Positions 47,127 through 58,800 of a stretch of DNA of 64,000 nt are shown piece by piece. The translations under genes and the position numbers were made by a program. The notes beneath the pieces are model-generated. The model was not told the origin of the DNA, did not search any database, and saw only the letters and a program-made list of their open reading frames with translations. Within the stretch, counting starts at the first letter, position 1; each line of letters begins with the position of its first letter. The DNA comes from Plazaster borealis. Taxonomy: Eukaryota; Echinodermata; Asteroidea; Forcipulatida; Labidiasteridae. Location: the NCBI GenBank assembly GCA_021014325.1, contig CM037472.1:11594001-11658000 (forward strand), in the 5' to 3' direction.

Positions 47127-47698
47127 ACTCACACCAGTGGCGTAACTAAGGGTGGTGGTGGGGGGGGGGGTTACGGGGGAGCACATGCCCCCCAATTGAT
47201 GTCCGTGCTCCCCCGGGTGCCCCCTGGACTTTTGTGATTGGAAATTTCCAGAGTAAAATGTTACATTTTATATGCTTTGATGAGATAATTTCGATATTTT
47301 TAAAACTAATTTTCCATTTACATGCAGATTTTTTTTTTTTTTTAAATTCACGCCAGATTATCTTATGAAAGCGTATGCCACCCATTGCGTCCTCTATTTA
47401 CATCTTTGTATAATATTTTGTTATAATTATGTCATAATTTAACAATAAGTCACAGTTACGATGCAGACTTTTTTAATTAATTATTTTTTCCAGACTTTTT
47501 TATTCTATTTTTGTTAATAGTTTATTTTTTTATTTTTTATTTTTTAAGGGAGGCCGTCTGACCCCCCCCCCCCCCAATTACGGAAACTTGGCCAGAATTA
47601 AGTGCCCCCCTAGAAAAAATGGTGCACCCCCTAGAAAAAATGGTGCACCCCCTTGTGCCCCCCTGAAATTTTACCCTAGTTACGCCGCTGACTCACAC
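47127..47698. mobile_element. hAT-like MITE with 8-bp target duplication (element 47135-47690)
   Basis: ACTCACAC occurs immediately on both sides of a 556-bp element whose ends are CAGTGGCGTAACTAAGGGT and, in complement, CAGCGGCGTAACTAGGGT. An 8-bp target duplication is characteristic of hAT transposons. No transposase remains. The interior includes runs of G and C and two tandem AGAAAAAATGGTGCACCCC segments. Confidence 0.92.
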
Positions 47699-48092
47699 TG
47701 TAGGAATAGGTTATCAAAAACAACAATAACCTGATAACATATCTACCCGGCACAACCCACCCCCCCCCCCCCAAAAAAAAAGAATTTAAAAAATTAATAA
47801 TAACAATCAAAAAATCAAATAATAGACACATCTTGGACGAATAAATACCTGTTCGCCAGTCCCTACCCACACAAAATTTATCCTGAAATGTTACATCCAC
47901 ACAGCAATAAATTTAGGTACTATACGAAGACCTCAAAGAAGAACGTTAAATATATTTCTGTCATTCTTCCTCATGCTTGTGGCGTTTTGTTTTTGGTTTT
48001 TTTCCCCTTTTTATAATTTAGTCCAACATGCCACAGTTACGTTCTAATAGTGCACATTTTCAAAGTATTTATACAATAAATATCACACTTAC
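47699..48092. other. No gene recognised
   Basis: Contains a run of C followed by A at 47760-47780. No coding signal. Confidence 0.4.
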
Positions 48093-48300
48093 TTGTGTCC
48101 TTAATGAAGACAAATTGCGATGGCTGTGCTGGCTGAGCCCAGAAGATCTCAACACCAAAAGGCAAAGGGAAGGATGGCAGCCATGTTGTCGTCTTAGAAG
48201 TCGTTCTTTCTATACTTAAAACTGGCGCGCACGGCGAGTTATAAAGAAAATCGCCACACAATTGGACAAAAGCACACCCATTCACGCGAATGATGCACAT
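48093..48300 (-). promoter_or_regulatory. Candidate transcript start with first exon and splice donor
   Basis: On the minus strand, ACATGGCTGCC (48176-48186) resembles the YY1 motif found just inside many TATA-less first exons. It is followed about 90 bp later by a strong donor, GACACAA|GTAAGTGTG (junction at 48093). Several CpGs (GGCGCGCACGGCGAG) lie upstream. The ATG opens only about a dozen codons, so the exon would be untranslated. It points toward the cassette array at 41-30 kb, but the link is inference. Confidence 0.3.
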
Positions 48301-48506
48301 TCTTCACCTTCGTCAACTATTCAAAAGTGCAATGGGAATTAGCGGTAGACTATGTTGTTACATCACATCTTTTCAGGCATCATTTCAATGTAGAAATATT
48401 TGTAAAAAACTGGAAATTCCGGAAATTCCGCAGCAGTTGAAAACACTCCCTTCCACACGTCCAGAGAATAATTGATCGAAGAGAGAGGGCGTTTTCTTTT
48501 GGGAGG

Positions 48507-48989
48507 GGCCCGGGGGTGCACCACACTAAATAGGCAAAAATTCATGCGCCAAACTGATTATCATAATTTGTATGCCTTCAAATTCTTTTGAATAATAACG
48601 TTTTGGGGGTCATGCAAGTAATAAATTGTGTAATTATGATAAGTTATCACAACATGGGGGTTCTGTGCTTCAACTTTTGAGGAGACTTGATAAATTTAGG
48701 CTTTAAAGTTTGTCCTATATGGCTTGGGAAGTGGAGAAGTGTTTCATGAAAACTGGCAGCAAGTCGTTTTTGGAAAAAGAACATTTTCGGGGTGTTTTTT
48801 TCTGGGGTGATAAGCAAAACGGCTGACCTGCCAAAAATTGAAAAGAAATCTGAAGTTTAGTTGTCCGAAAATATATCTGATTGATTTTCAAGAGGCTTAG
48901 AGACTTTAAAGTGTTTTTTTTGTTTTGTTGTTGGAATATTTAGCATTGGTTGCTATGGGAGTTTATTTAGTGTGGTGCACCCCCGGGCC
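48507..48989. mobile_element. MITE with 26-bp perfect terminal inverted repeats
   Basis: The left end begins GGCCCGGGGGTGCACCACAC and the right end is the exact complement over 26 bp. I see no clear target duplication. Non-coding. Confidence 0.85.
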
Positions 48990-49077
48990 ACATCAGCGGC
49001 GGAGCCGCAGCCGCTAAAAATTCGAAAACGGCCAAAATGTATTTCACATATTATGGGATGCCACTTTTCAGGGAAAG

Positions 49078-49379
49078 TATAGACCTTTCTTTTGAAACGT
49101 CACAGCCCAAGTTTTTGCCAACCGAGGTTGGAAAACTATGGAAAGCCATAAATGCAAAGCATAAGCAGATAGGCCACAGTTTGTAATAATGTTACACAAA
49201 TATTCAAAAATAGTGTTGAATTTGTTGGAAACAAAGCAACCAATCATGGTTTGTATTTTTGATTGATTGAAAGTTTACAGAAATGTTGCATTTGGACACA
49301 ACATTTGTTAACACGATTGAATGTTTTGCTTACATTCGGCCGTCCATGCCAACCAGCGCCAACAAAAGAAAGGTCTATA
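49078..49379. mobile_element. TA-flanked MITE (element 49080-49377)
   Basis: The ends TAGACCTTTCTTTTG and its exact complement are bordered by TA on each side, as in Tc1/mariner-type insertion. Non-coding. Confidence 0.8.
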
Positions 49380-49554
49380 TCAGCCTTTTAAAAAATTTAT
49401 CATACACTTTTAACAATGTTCATATTCCTCTATAATTCAAAAAAATACTGCAAAAATATAGCTTAAAAAGATCCTCAAACAATTTGGACAGACATAATTT
49501 TGGCCAATCAAATTAAAAGATCACCTCTGTCTGTGATTTGTAACGATTTTTAAC

Positions 49555-49784
49555 TGTACGGAAGTGTATTTAGGACATGATTAAAAAAGAAAAGAAAAAA
49601 AAGAAGCTATTTCGCCCGGGCGGATTAGTATTTCGCCCAGTGGATTGTTAATTCGCCCGGGCAGATTACCTCCGACGGCAGCCTGGCAGCAAGAGAGCGA
49701 CACGTGTTTTCGCCCGGGCGAATTACTAATCCGCCCGGGGCAGAAAAGGTTTTTTTTCCCATGTCCTAAACACACTTCCGTACA
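49555..49784. mobile_element. Palindromic MITE, 230 bp
   Basis: The ends TGTACGGAAGTGTATTTAGG and complement match at 24 of 25 positions. A second inverted pair inside (CGCCCGGGCGGATTAGTA with TACTAATCCGCCCGGGGC-like sequence) makes most of it foldback. The repeated TTCGCCCGGGC motif is GC-rich against an AT-rich background. Confidence 0.8.
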
Positions 49785-50104
49785 TTTGGGCACTGTATTT
49801 TAAAATATAATTTGTACTTTGTCAGGTAGTTCGAATGTGTCTAAATTGGGAGAATAAGTTAGCCATGCACTCTCAACTGTTTTTTTTTTCTTCAAATAAA
49901 ATACACTGGCAAAAGATAAACAATTCAATTCTTTGAACATATCAGTCAGCGTGATATCAGTAGAAGCATTGAACAAGTTATGAAGATCATAATTGCCCTC
50001 CCAAATTCATACAATAGGCCCAACTTGACAAAAAAGCTTGTGAACAAATGTGTCTTGGGATGTTGTAGCAAATTCTTCTAACAATGGCTTGATCAGAAGA
50101 AAAC
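49785..50104. other. No gene recognised
   Basis: AT-rich spacer before the 66-bp repeats. Confidence 0.4.
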
Positions 50105-50960
50105 TTGTTCAAAACAATCAAGGCATACAGGGGAGGAGACAATTGGCTGCTAAAGGATTTTTTAAGTAAACTTCATATTGACTATAATCATCACCAAAGA
50201 GCATGTGGAAACGGCAATGAGAACATGACAGATTGTAGCAGGCAGTTACCTAAACAGCCCAACCTGTGCCATCAAGTGTACCACTTGCAGTGTATAGAGT
50301 GTAGCAGGGAGCCAACTAAGTGTAGCAGGGAGGAGTTTTCTAATCAGAGCAAGTGCCGTCAAATGTATGACTTGCAGTATTTAGAGTGAGCACGGAGTTA
50401 ACTAAACAGCATAACCTATGCCGTCAAATGTACAACTTGCAGTGTTTAGAGTGTAGCAGAGAGTTTACTAATCAGAGTAACCTGTGCTGTCAAATGTACA
50501 ACTTGCAGTGTTTAGAGTATAGCAGAGAGTTTACTAATCAGCATAACCTGTGCCGTCAAATGGACAACTTGCAGTATTTAAATTGTAGCAGAGAGTTAAC
50601 TCATCAGCATAACTTGTGCCGTCAAATGTACGACTTGCAGTGTTTAGAGTGTAGCATGGAGTTAACTCATCAGCATAACCTGTGCCTTCAAATGTACGAC
50701 TTGCAGTGTTTAGAGTGTAGCAGAGAGTTTACTAATCAGCACAAGTGCTGTCAAGAGTTTAGAGTTTGGCAGAGAGTTTACTCATCAGCACAACCTGTGC
50801 CGTCAAATGTACGACTAGCAGTGTTTAGAGTGTAACAGAGAGTTTACTAATAAATGCTGTCTAATGAACAACTTGGAGTAATTAGAGTGTAGCAGAGAGT
50901 TAACTCATCAGCATAACCTGTGCCGTGAAATGTACAACTTACAGAGTTTAGAGTGTGATA
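50105..50960 (+). pseudogene. 66-bp tandem repeat encoding 22-residue zinc-finger-like units lacking histidines
   Basis: About 11 units. In the main frame (50386-50835) the unit reads roughly CLECSREFTNQHNLCRQMYN, giving C-x2-C, then F, then L at C2H2 zinc-finger spacing. The two zinc-binding histidines after the Leu are Q and N in every unit, and the unit is 22 rather than 28 residues. A stop separates the 50105-50389 frame from the next, and a frame change follows near 50750. It could be a decayed finger array or a minisatellite that resembles one by chance. Confidence 0.35.
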
Positions 50961-51955
50961 AGATTTGACCTCCACTTCTAGTTACTTGTAAAAAATTAAG
51001 AATTTTGCCCAAGTGACGGTCATGTTGTCATTAAACCTGTGTAATAGATGCACACATTCGGGTGTGATTGACCAAGCTATCTCAAATAACAACATGGGAC
51101 GCATCCGACTTATTTTTAACGTTAATACATATAGTGACCACACTACAGTTTGCCAACTGTGTAAAGAATTTTAAACAGACAGAACCCAAATGCTAACAAA
51201 ATTCGGGCCAAATACAGAATAATAATAATGTCTAAACTCAATTGGCCAAGCAGCATTGTACAATATGCATTGCCAATGAAGCCGTCACAAAACTCTTGAT
51301 CGAAGACTAATTGGTGCATTGCAATGTATACCTGCCTTGACCACGAGGCCGATTGAGTGTTCTGCAGGCACACTACATCATAGGGAGAGACTGATTGAAA
51401 CTTAAGGAGGTGATTGTCTTCTATACTGGCGTTTTTTAAGTAACATTTATTGACCCAATTCACCTGATTTCCTTTTCACAATAATCTTGCTTGTGCCATT
51501 TTGGAAGTCAATGTCTCCTTGTGATACAGTGTAGTGCGTATTTTAGGCAACGCAGTGTTTACACGCTTACAATAATTTTTACATGCAATTTGACTCTAAA
51601 ACAGGCATGATATTTTGTTCATGGAAAAAAGGAGGAACATTTGATTGAGTACAAGGGCTGACCTACATTTACACATGGTGTAATTGGGCTTTAATTGACT
51701 TTTCAGGCTATTTAATCACAGTATTTTTGATTTTTCCCAAGGGCAAAACAAATCTGAAATCAGATTAAAGTAGGAATAAAATCATTCCTGCTCTGAAAAT
51801 GGCGAGTATGGCACACAGTCCCTGCATGTATGGTGCAAGGGACCCAAAACCCAGAATTCCTATAATATTTCTGTTTTACCAAGCATTTGTATGCAATTTT
51901 AACACTCTATAACTTTAGTTTTACATAAGTCAGACTAAAAAAACTATGATATCGT
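50961..51955. other. No gene recognised
   Basis: A minus-strand frame at 51143-51463 has no recognisable domain. No RNA or repeat identified. Confidence 0.4.
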
Positions 51956-51959
51956 AAAA

Positions 51960-52340
51960 GATGAAATACTAAACAAATAGAACATGGTTTGAGGGTTGAC
52001 AGTCGAATATTAGCTCCCTGAGCTATTGAGAGTTGACAAACTAGTTTGCTAACTTCCAGTACTGAGCGGAGCTAATATCAACTGTCCACCCGAAATACAC
52101 CATGTTATATTTGTTTTACTATACCTCATACCTCTCTAGGTTGGTATCATTGAGCTCGGGCAAATAAACACTTTGAAAAGGGCATGCAAATGCAATAGTC
52201 TACTATGCTTGCGTATTTAACCAGTGCACGTTTACAGGCACGCGCACTACACAGCAAAAACAACATATGGCTCGTGATGGTGAATGGACCAGTTAGAATT
52301 TGGCTCTTGATCATGAATATGTATGAGGTATAGTAATGCT
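51960..52340. mobile_element. Nested foldback element
   Basis: The arms containing GGTTGACAGTCGAATATTAG (near 51995) and GAGCTAATATCAACTGTC (near 52070) are inverted, with outer arms AACAAATAGAACATGG and CCATGTTATATTTGTT. A second inverted pair, TACTATACCTCATAC and GTATGAGGTATAGTA (near 52119 and 52322), extends the structure. Confidence 0.6.
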
Positions 52341-52830
52341 GTTTGTATATGTATAAGATAAATTCTAAATATAAAAACAGTATTTTGTATTTTTTTCATA
52401 AAATTACCACTACTGACCACTGGGCAAAATCTGTGACCCCAAATGGGGCTCAAGCAATTGAAACATTTAACAAAGTTAGGGTGCAAGCGGCTAAGGATTG
52501 AGGATTTTGTAAATATATTCATTAAATTACCACTATGACCATTAGATGACCGTTTTATAAACATCCCTAGAAAGGGAGGGAGGGAGGGTTTCAAGGTTAA
52601 AGTTAACCAAGTTGTTTGGTTTAAAATACTCTTTTCACTTATAAGTGATAATATCAAGTGCTCAGAAAATTAGAGGTTTAAAATAAGTAAGTCAACGTCG
52701 TCCTTTTGACGCAACCTTCCTGACCAAAACCACTTTCCACTTACATCAGGTACTAGTTATAAACCATGGAAAACATGTAGACAAAATCAAACCCTTTAAC
52801 AATCCCAAATTTTCTAATACGTGCAGTACT
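52341..52830. other. Downstream of the oxidase gene; no gene recognised
   Basis: This should contain the 3' end of the minus-strand oxidase transcript. I see no certain polyadenylation signal. Confidence 0.35.
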
Positions 52831-55800
52831 TTATAATTTGGACTTTTGACCGGGAAGAAACTTGTCAATACCAAAGAGGCTTGTGTCAAAGCTTGGTGGT
52901 TTTCCCATCGCCATTTCTCCCATCACCTTGCCAACGAGGGGAGCCATTTTGAATCCTATGCCTGTACAATAAGGGGGAAAAGAACTTTGTAAAAATGTAT
53001 GACCAACTGAGTATAATAAATTGAAAAGATTGAATAAAAGGTTGAAGTGAATAGTGATTGTCCCACCGACTTGCTTGTGCATGCTCAAATTTGAATTCCT
53101 CAGAGTAAAGACAGTGTTGCTATATCACTTGTATCGCGGCAAGCTGTGGCACAGCTACATTAGAGACAGTGAACATCCATACACTATTTCCAATGAATGG
53201 GTTTTTCACAAGGGAACCTCTTTGCAGGTCTGGACTAATTACATAGTTGGGGGCATAGCCAAAGCTTGCCCCAAACCACTGTGATATGGCAACACTAATT
53301 TTAGTCCAAGGAATTCAAACTAACTGCGGTGTTTACTTTAGACCAAGCGAGTCACTATAGACCCATTGCATATGACGTCACACTCTGAAAAAGGAGGCAG
53401 ATCATTGGACGATAGCTGTTCTCTGTGCGTAAAAACGTGCGCGTGACCTCAGCGTATCTGTAGCGTTTCGCGTTATGCAAGGGGGATCCATTGATTTCTA
53501 TAGACCCGGAGCGCGCCTCCGAACAATGCGCGTCATTTTGGGTGTCAAAACTCACTTTTGTGCATGTTTGTATACGATTTTGACACCCAAAATGACACCC
53601 AGGACAGGCGCACGTGAGTACGCTGCGCGTTATGCAATGGGTCTATACCTGACATTCAAATTATTTTAACTAGGAAATGGCTCATTGAGTTTGAATGATG
53701 TCGTATAAGGCACTCACCTGACATGCCACATGCAAATGCAATGTTGGGATGCAGTGGATGACTTCCAATGATTGGTTCTTCTGTGGGTGTGCACTAATGT
53801 GGACAGAAAAGAAATAATACTAGTTATCACACAAAAGCAGGTTGAATACGAAAAAATGTAGCGCTTCTGCGTCCCATATCCAATGAGGTTGAAGGCAGAA
53901 TTGGATATGGGACACAGACGTATTATATTTCTGACGCATTCCACAAGCGCAAGTGTGATAACAAGTTTATCTTCAAGCAAACCTGACACACAGCTTAATA
54001 TAGCACAATACGCAAAGTTAGAAATATGCGTTAGAACAGGGTTTGATGCAGGCTGTGCAGTCAATATCACACTCTTGTTGCCATGGATCGTCCAATCAAA
54101 ACTGAGGATTCAAGATATTTTCATATTTTCATTGACAAAAATGCGACAGTGTTTACTTGCACCAATCTGAAGTGGATATTAATCCAACTCTAATAAAATC
54201 CACTTTCTGTCATCACTAATATTACAAAATAATAAAACAACTAAAAACAGCGTAGTCATGGAACCCTATGGAAAAAAATCCCAATGATTAATAAACAATC
54301 AAGTAACAACTGACTGGTAAATGGTAAATTTTGATTAATATTTTGGGTTGAACAAAGAAAATTGACTAGAGCAGGATTTGAACCTGTGATCTCTGGATTA
54401 ACATGCCGGCGCTCTACCAACTGAGCCATCTAGCCCTTAATGTTGGCGGTCTCCCTATTTTGTCAATATCTTTGTTCGGGGGTGCCAGTCAGAAGCCATT
54501 AAACCTGTAATTGCCGTATAGCCAGGGATCAAACCCAAGTTCTACGATACAACCTGGGAAGCGGCAGGAGAGGGATCACCTTAAGGGGATGCAACTTTTT
54601 ATTTCAAATATCAAGTAATAAACCACAGGGGAAACTGACTGAGTAAATTTTAATTAGTTTTGTTGTTGAACAAAGACAAATTGACTAGAGCGGGATTTGA
54701 ACCTGGGACCTCCGAAATAACATGCCGGCGCTCCACCAACTAAACCATCTTGCCCTAAAAGTGATTAATAAACAAATTTACTAAATATTAGGACAGATGG
54801 TATTTTCTCAACATATCTGAATGACAGATTGGCTTTGATAGTTTCTTTCCCTGTCTTTCAGCTAAGTGGATCCCCAATTTGAATCCCGCCTTGGAGTGGA
54901 GCCTCCCATGTGGATAGGGTTTTCTGTTCTTACCTGGTTCTGCGGGTTTTGTCAACCTGGGATTTTCCTCCCACATCTAAATCCAAATATTTCTTCATGG
55001 TTTTCTCTACTCTGATATCTTTAGGTCTCTGGGTTTTGAAGAGCCCTTGTTTTGATCCCGAAAAAAATCAGATTTACAATAAAATAAAAATAACTAAATG
55101 ACCATTATACCATGTACATGCAGGGTTCAATGATGGCTGGCTCACACTCTAAACCTTGGATGTGAGTGTGAACAAACTTTTTTATTTCTTCGATGTCCCT
55201 TTGCCTCATCCCCATTTCCTTGTCCCTGAAATCAGAGTCAACTTCATTCCAGAGCAGGTGGTAATTGACCTAGAGGCAGAAACAAAATGAATGACCTTAT
55301 TAATGATTTACTTTGCACAGTTTAACTCTATCAATTATCAAAAGCACACAGGAAACTCATTGAGTTAGTTTTTTCTTTTAAGAATTAAGGAGGACATTGT
55401 GGAGCCAGAAGTAGTAAAAAGTTGGCGTGAATGACCAGCAGTGAGCACACATGACATATTGACTCACCAAAGGGAAAGGCATTTATCACAGACTCTAATC
55501 ATAAACGAAAATGTCTGTAGCCTTCAACTAGCTTTAAAAATATCTCAAATAGCAACACTGTTCTCCGTCGGTATTTCATTTTCCCCCTGGTATTTATATA
55601 TCGCACTTATAGATCCTTGTCATTTGATTGGTGGAGCACGCGTCACGTATCATCATACTTCATTTTGAAATGTATACTGTTCCGACACTCAAAATAAGAT
55701 ATAGGAGTCCTATATTGATAACTATAGGAAGCTTAGGACACTTCACAGCTACGCTTCACGCGTCCTAATAGATTTTACATTAAGTACTATTGTATTGATT

Positions 55801-58800
55801 TTGTTATGCATTATTAGCGCCCGTGTAAGCTTGTGCAACAGCATGCGTATGGCTATGAACACCAAACGGTCTTAAACAGCTCCAGCTATGTCTTTATTAG
55901 CCGTTTTTGTTTTATTGTTCCAAACTTTGTATTATTTATTGTTGAAATAAAATATAAAATTATATGAAAATTAATATCAAATGACAATGATCTATGTGCG
56001 AGGTTTAATACAACAAATATAGGAGGCATTTTATTCATACGATATAGCAGAATATAATCACTGGTTAAAATCTGGACTGTTCCATTTCACTCTGCTTCAC
56101 CTTGTGAAACTTGCCTTCGCCTCGTGAAATGGAACAGTCCAGATTTCACCTTTTGATTATTTTCTGTTATATTGTATTCATGTGCATCCAACATTTGTAT
56201 TATACATAAATAAAATAATAATAAAGACGTTGACAATTGACATGGTCCACATGGCTGCTCTTCATGCTGCAAACATGAATTCTGATAGATTGAAGTTTGT
56301 TGGTTTTGTCTTGTGTGGACCTACAAACTAAAATGGCAGAATGTAAAAAAAGAAGCAGGCAAGTGTGAAGTGCTAATTTGAACAAGTGTTTCTTAAAATA
56401 GATTGCTCTACCTTTACAAGTCCTGGGTACTCTCGGCTTGGAAAGGCTGCAATTCGTGAAAATACTTCAGCATTATGCTCAGGAAAATTCCAGTACCTTA
56501 AGACAGGCATGTTTTTCATAGAACCTGGTTCTTTCTCTCTGAAATAACACACATTTACTCTCCGAGTCTGTCAGGGAAAAAAACAACAACAACAAAACCA
56601 AAATTTGTATAAGATTTTACAAATACATATCACATTCTTTTTTAAGATTCACACTTTCATTCGTTGAAGTTTCCGTTGAGTACTAGACAACTCGATTCAC
56701 ATTAAGAACAATTTAAAATAATATTAAAAAATTCTCCTCTTTATATTTCCCAGTTTAATTGGCCTCCTTTTAAGCTCATGTGAAGGAAAAAATTAAACAA
56801 AACTCAGATTTGTTCGGGATTTATTTTTAATTAAATAAAAAATAAAAGAGGTTTTTATCGTCTACAAAGAAATCCTTTTTACTTCACATCATTCTTTTTT
56901 AATTCCATAATTCTGACAATACTCTGAAGGACCTCATCTTGGAACACGTTTAAATATTCTGAAGTTCAAATATTCTTAAGTGCAAATAATTCCTACAGGA
57001 TTTGTAAAGATTTGAAAACAGTTTCTCTTCTAAGAGAGTGTGTGTGATAAAAAGTGATGTATCAATGCAGAAATATTAGAGGAAATAATAATAACATTTT
57101 GATCCCAATGATCTGTGACTGTCTACCTTCAGAGGAAGATCCAGACCCAAAGGTTTCGACAGTTTGGAAGCCCAAGTTCCTGGCGTTAACACAACTCCTT
57201 TAGCCTTAAACTGGTGACCTTTGCTGGTGTGGACTGTATCCAGTTTACCTGGATTGATTCTCAAAACTTTCTCTTCATCAAGAAGAGTTCCTCGGTTCTT
57301 CACAAATTGATTCTGAAATAGAAGAGAAAAGTAATTGCAACATAACAAACCTGGTAAAGTTTCATAACCCTAATTATTTTGTACGGCTTAATAGAACAAA
57401 GGTGAAATGTTGGGAATACTAATGTGAGAAATTTCTACAAAATGTGTACAATTTGAAACATGGCATTTAGCCATTCATGTAAAACAAGATTTGTCAAACC
57501 TCAATAATCTACTATTCAAGAGTTACACTGATATTTGCATTTCCCCCTCTCTGATGGGGAAGGCAGTTCATGTGAACACTATGATTGGAAGCAGTCTGAA
57601 TTAACTCAAGAAAGTCAAGTAAAGACAAAGCCATGGCAAGTATCATCAAAATGAAAGAAGGAATAAGGAAGGGGAGGCAGAAGAGGGGAGGAATGAAATA
57701 GGGGGAGGAGGAAGGAAGGAATGAATGGAAGGGAGGAGGATGGAATGAAGGGATGGAGGGGAGGGAGGAAGGGAGAGGAGAGGAGGGATGATGAAAGAAA
57801 GGAAAGGATGGAAGACAGGAAGGAAGGAATGGGGATGGAATGAATGGAAAGGATGGTAGGGAGGGAGGAAGGAAGGAATGAATGGAAGGAATGCAGGGAG
57901 GACACAGATGGGGATGAATGAAGGAAGTGGTGGAGGAAGGCAGATGGAATGAATAGAAGGGGGAAAGAAAGGAATGAATGGAAGAAAGGGATGAAGGAAG
58001 GAAGGAAAGAAGTAATGGTGAAAGGAAGGATGGAATAAATAGAAGGAAGGAAGATAGAATAAATGAAAGGAAGGATAGAATAAAGGAAGGAGGAGCAAGG
58101 AAGAAAGAAAAATAATTACAAGGAAGACATTAAAGATAACAGTATTATGAAATTTAATAAAAATTACATAAATGAATGGGGAAAATTGATATGTTTATAT
58201 AAAATTTTTTTTTATAAATGAACAGATATAGTTTTAAAAATGCTATCCCATACCCTTGATTTATCATTTCTGAACTACAAAAGCTTACAACAAACACACC
58301 TGCAAGCCCTGCACAGCCTTGTGTGCATCTATTGTCAGTAAATCCTGTCTAAAAACACAACATCCAGGGAAGTTATATTCAGGGTAGTTTTCTCTGAGTT
58401 GTTCTTGGCTCAACTCCTAGTAACCAGCCAGTCTGGCGCAGTGAAGGGAAGCAGTATACCCTTTGTTCCGTGAAGGAGTAATGAATAAGCAAGGACTTTC
58501 ACTGAGTGTATAGAGAAAACACAACATGGACATGTGTTAAATAACAGTACATTTCTAATTTATGATGTAATAACTCCATGATGTAATTACTGACAAGTTA
58601 ATTAGATCAGTCCTCCAGTGGTGAATGATTGTATAAAACTGTATAATGTTAGCTTAAAAGTGGCATCCTAGTGTCCTTAAAACACCCTGCTTTTTGAAAG
58701 ATGTATCCATTCTGTTCATTCACATTCGATCACTGTAGCATTTCAAAGGAAGAGTGGTCCAGAGCATCAAACTAAAGTTCTGATGTCTTTGTCATCAAAG

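Noticed and set aside
54362..54436. Functional tRNA gene
   Set aside because: A and B boxes are present, but the acceptor stem does not pair fully, the anticodon stem is poor, and two relatives share non-tRNA flanks, so it is a SINE head. The same applies at 7411-7485 and 54681-54755.
57615..58098. Pro/Ser/Leu-rich minus-strand frames of 96 and 150 codons
   Set aside because: They are translations of the polypurine tract inside an oxidase intron.
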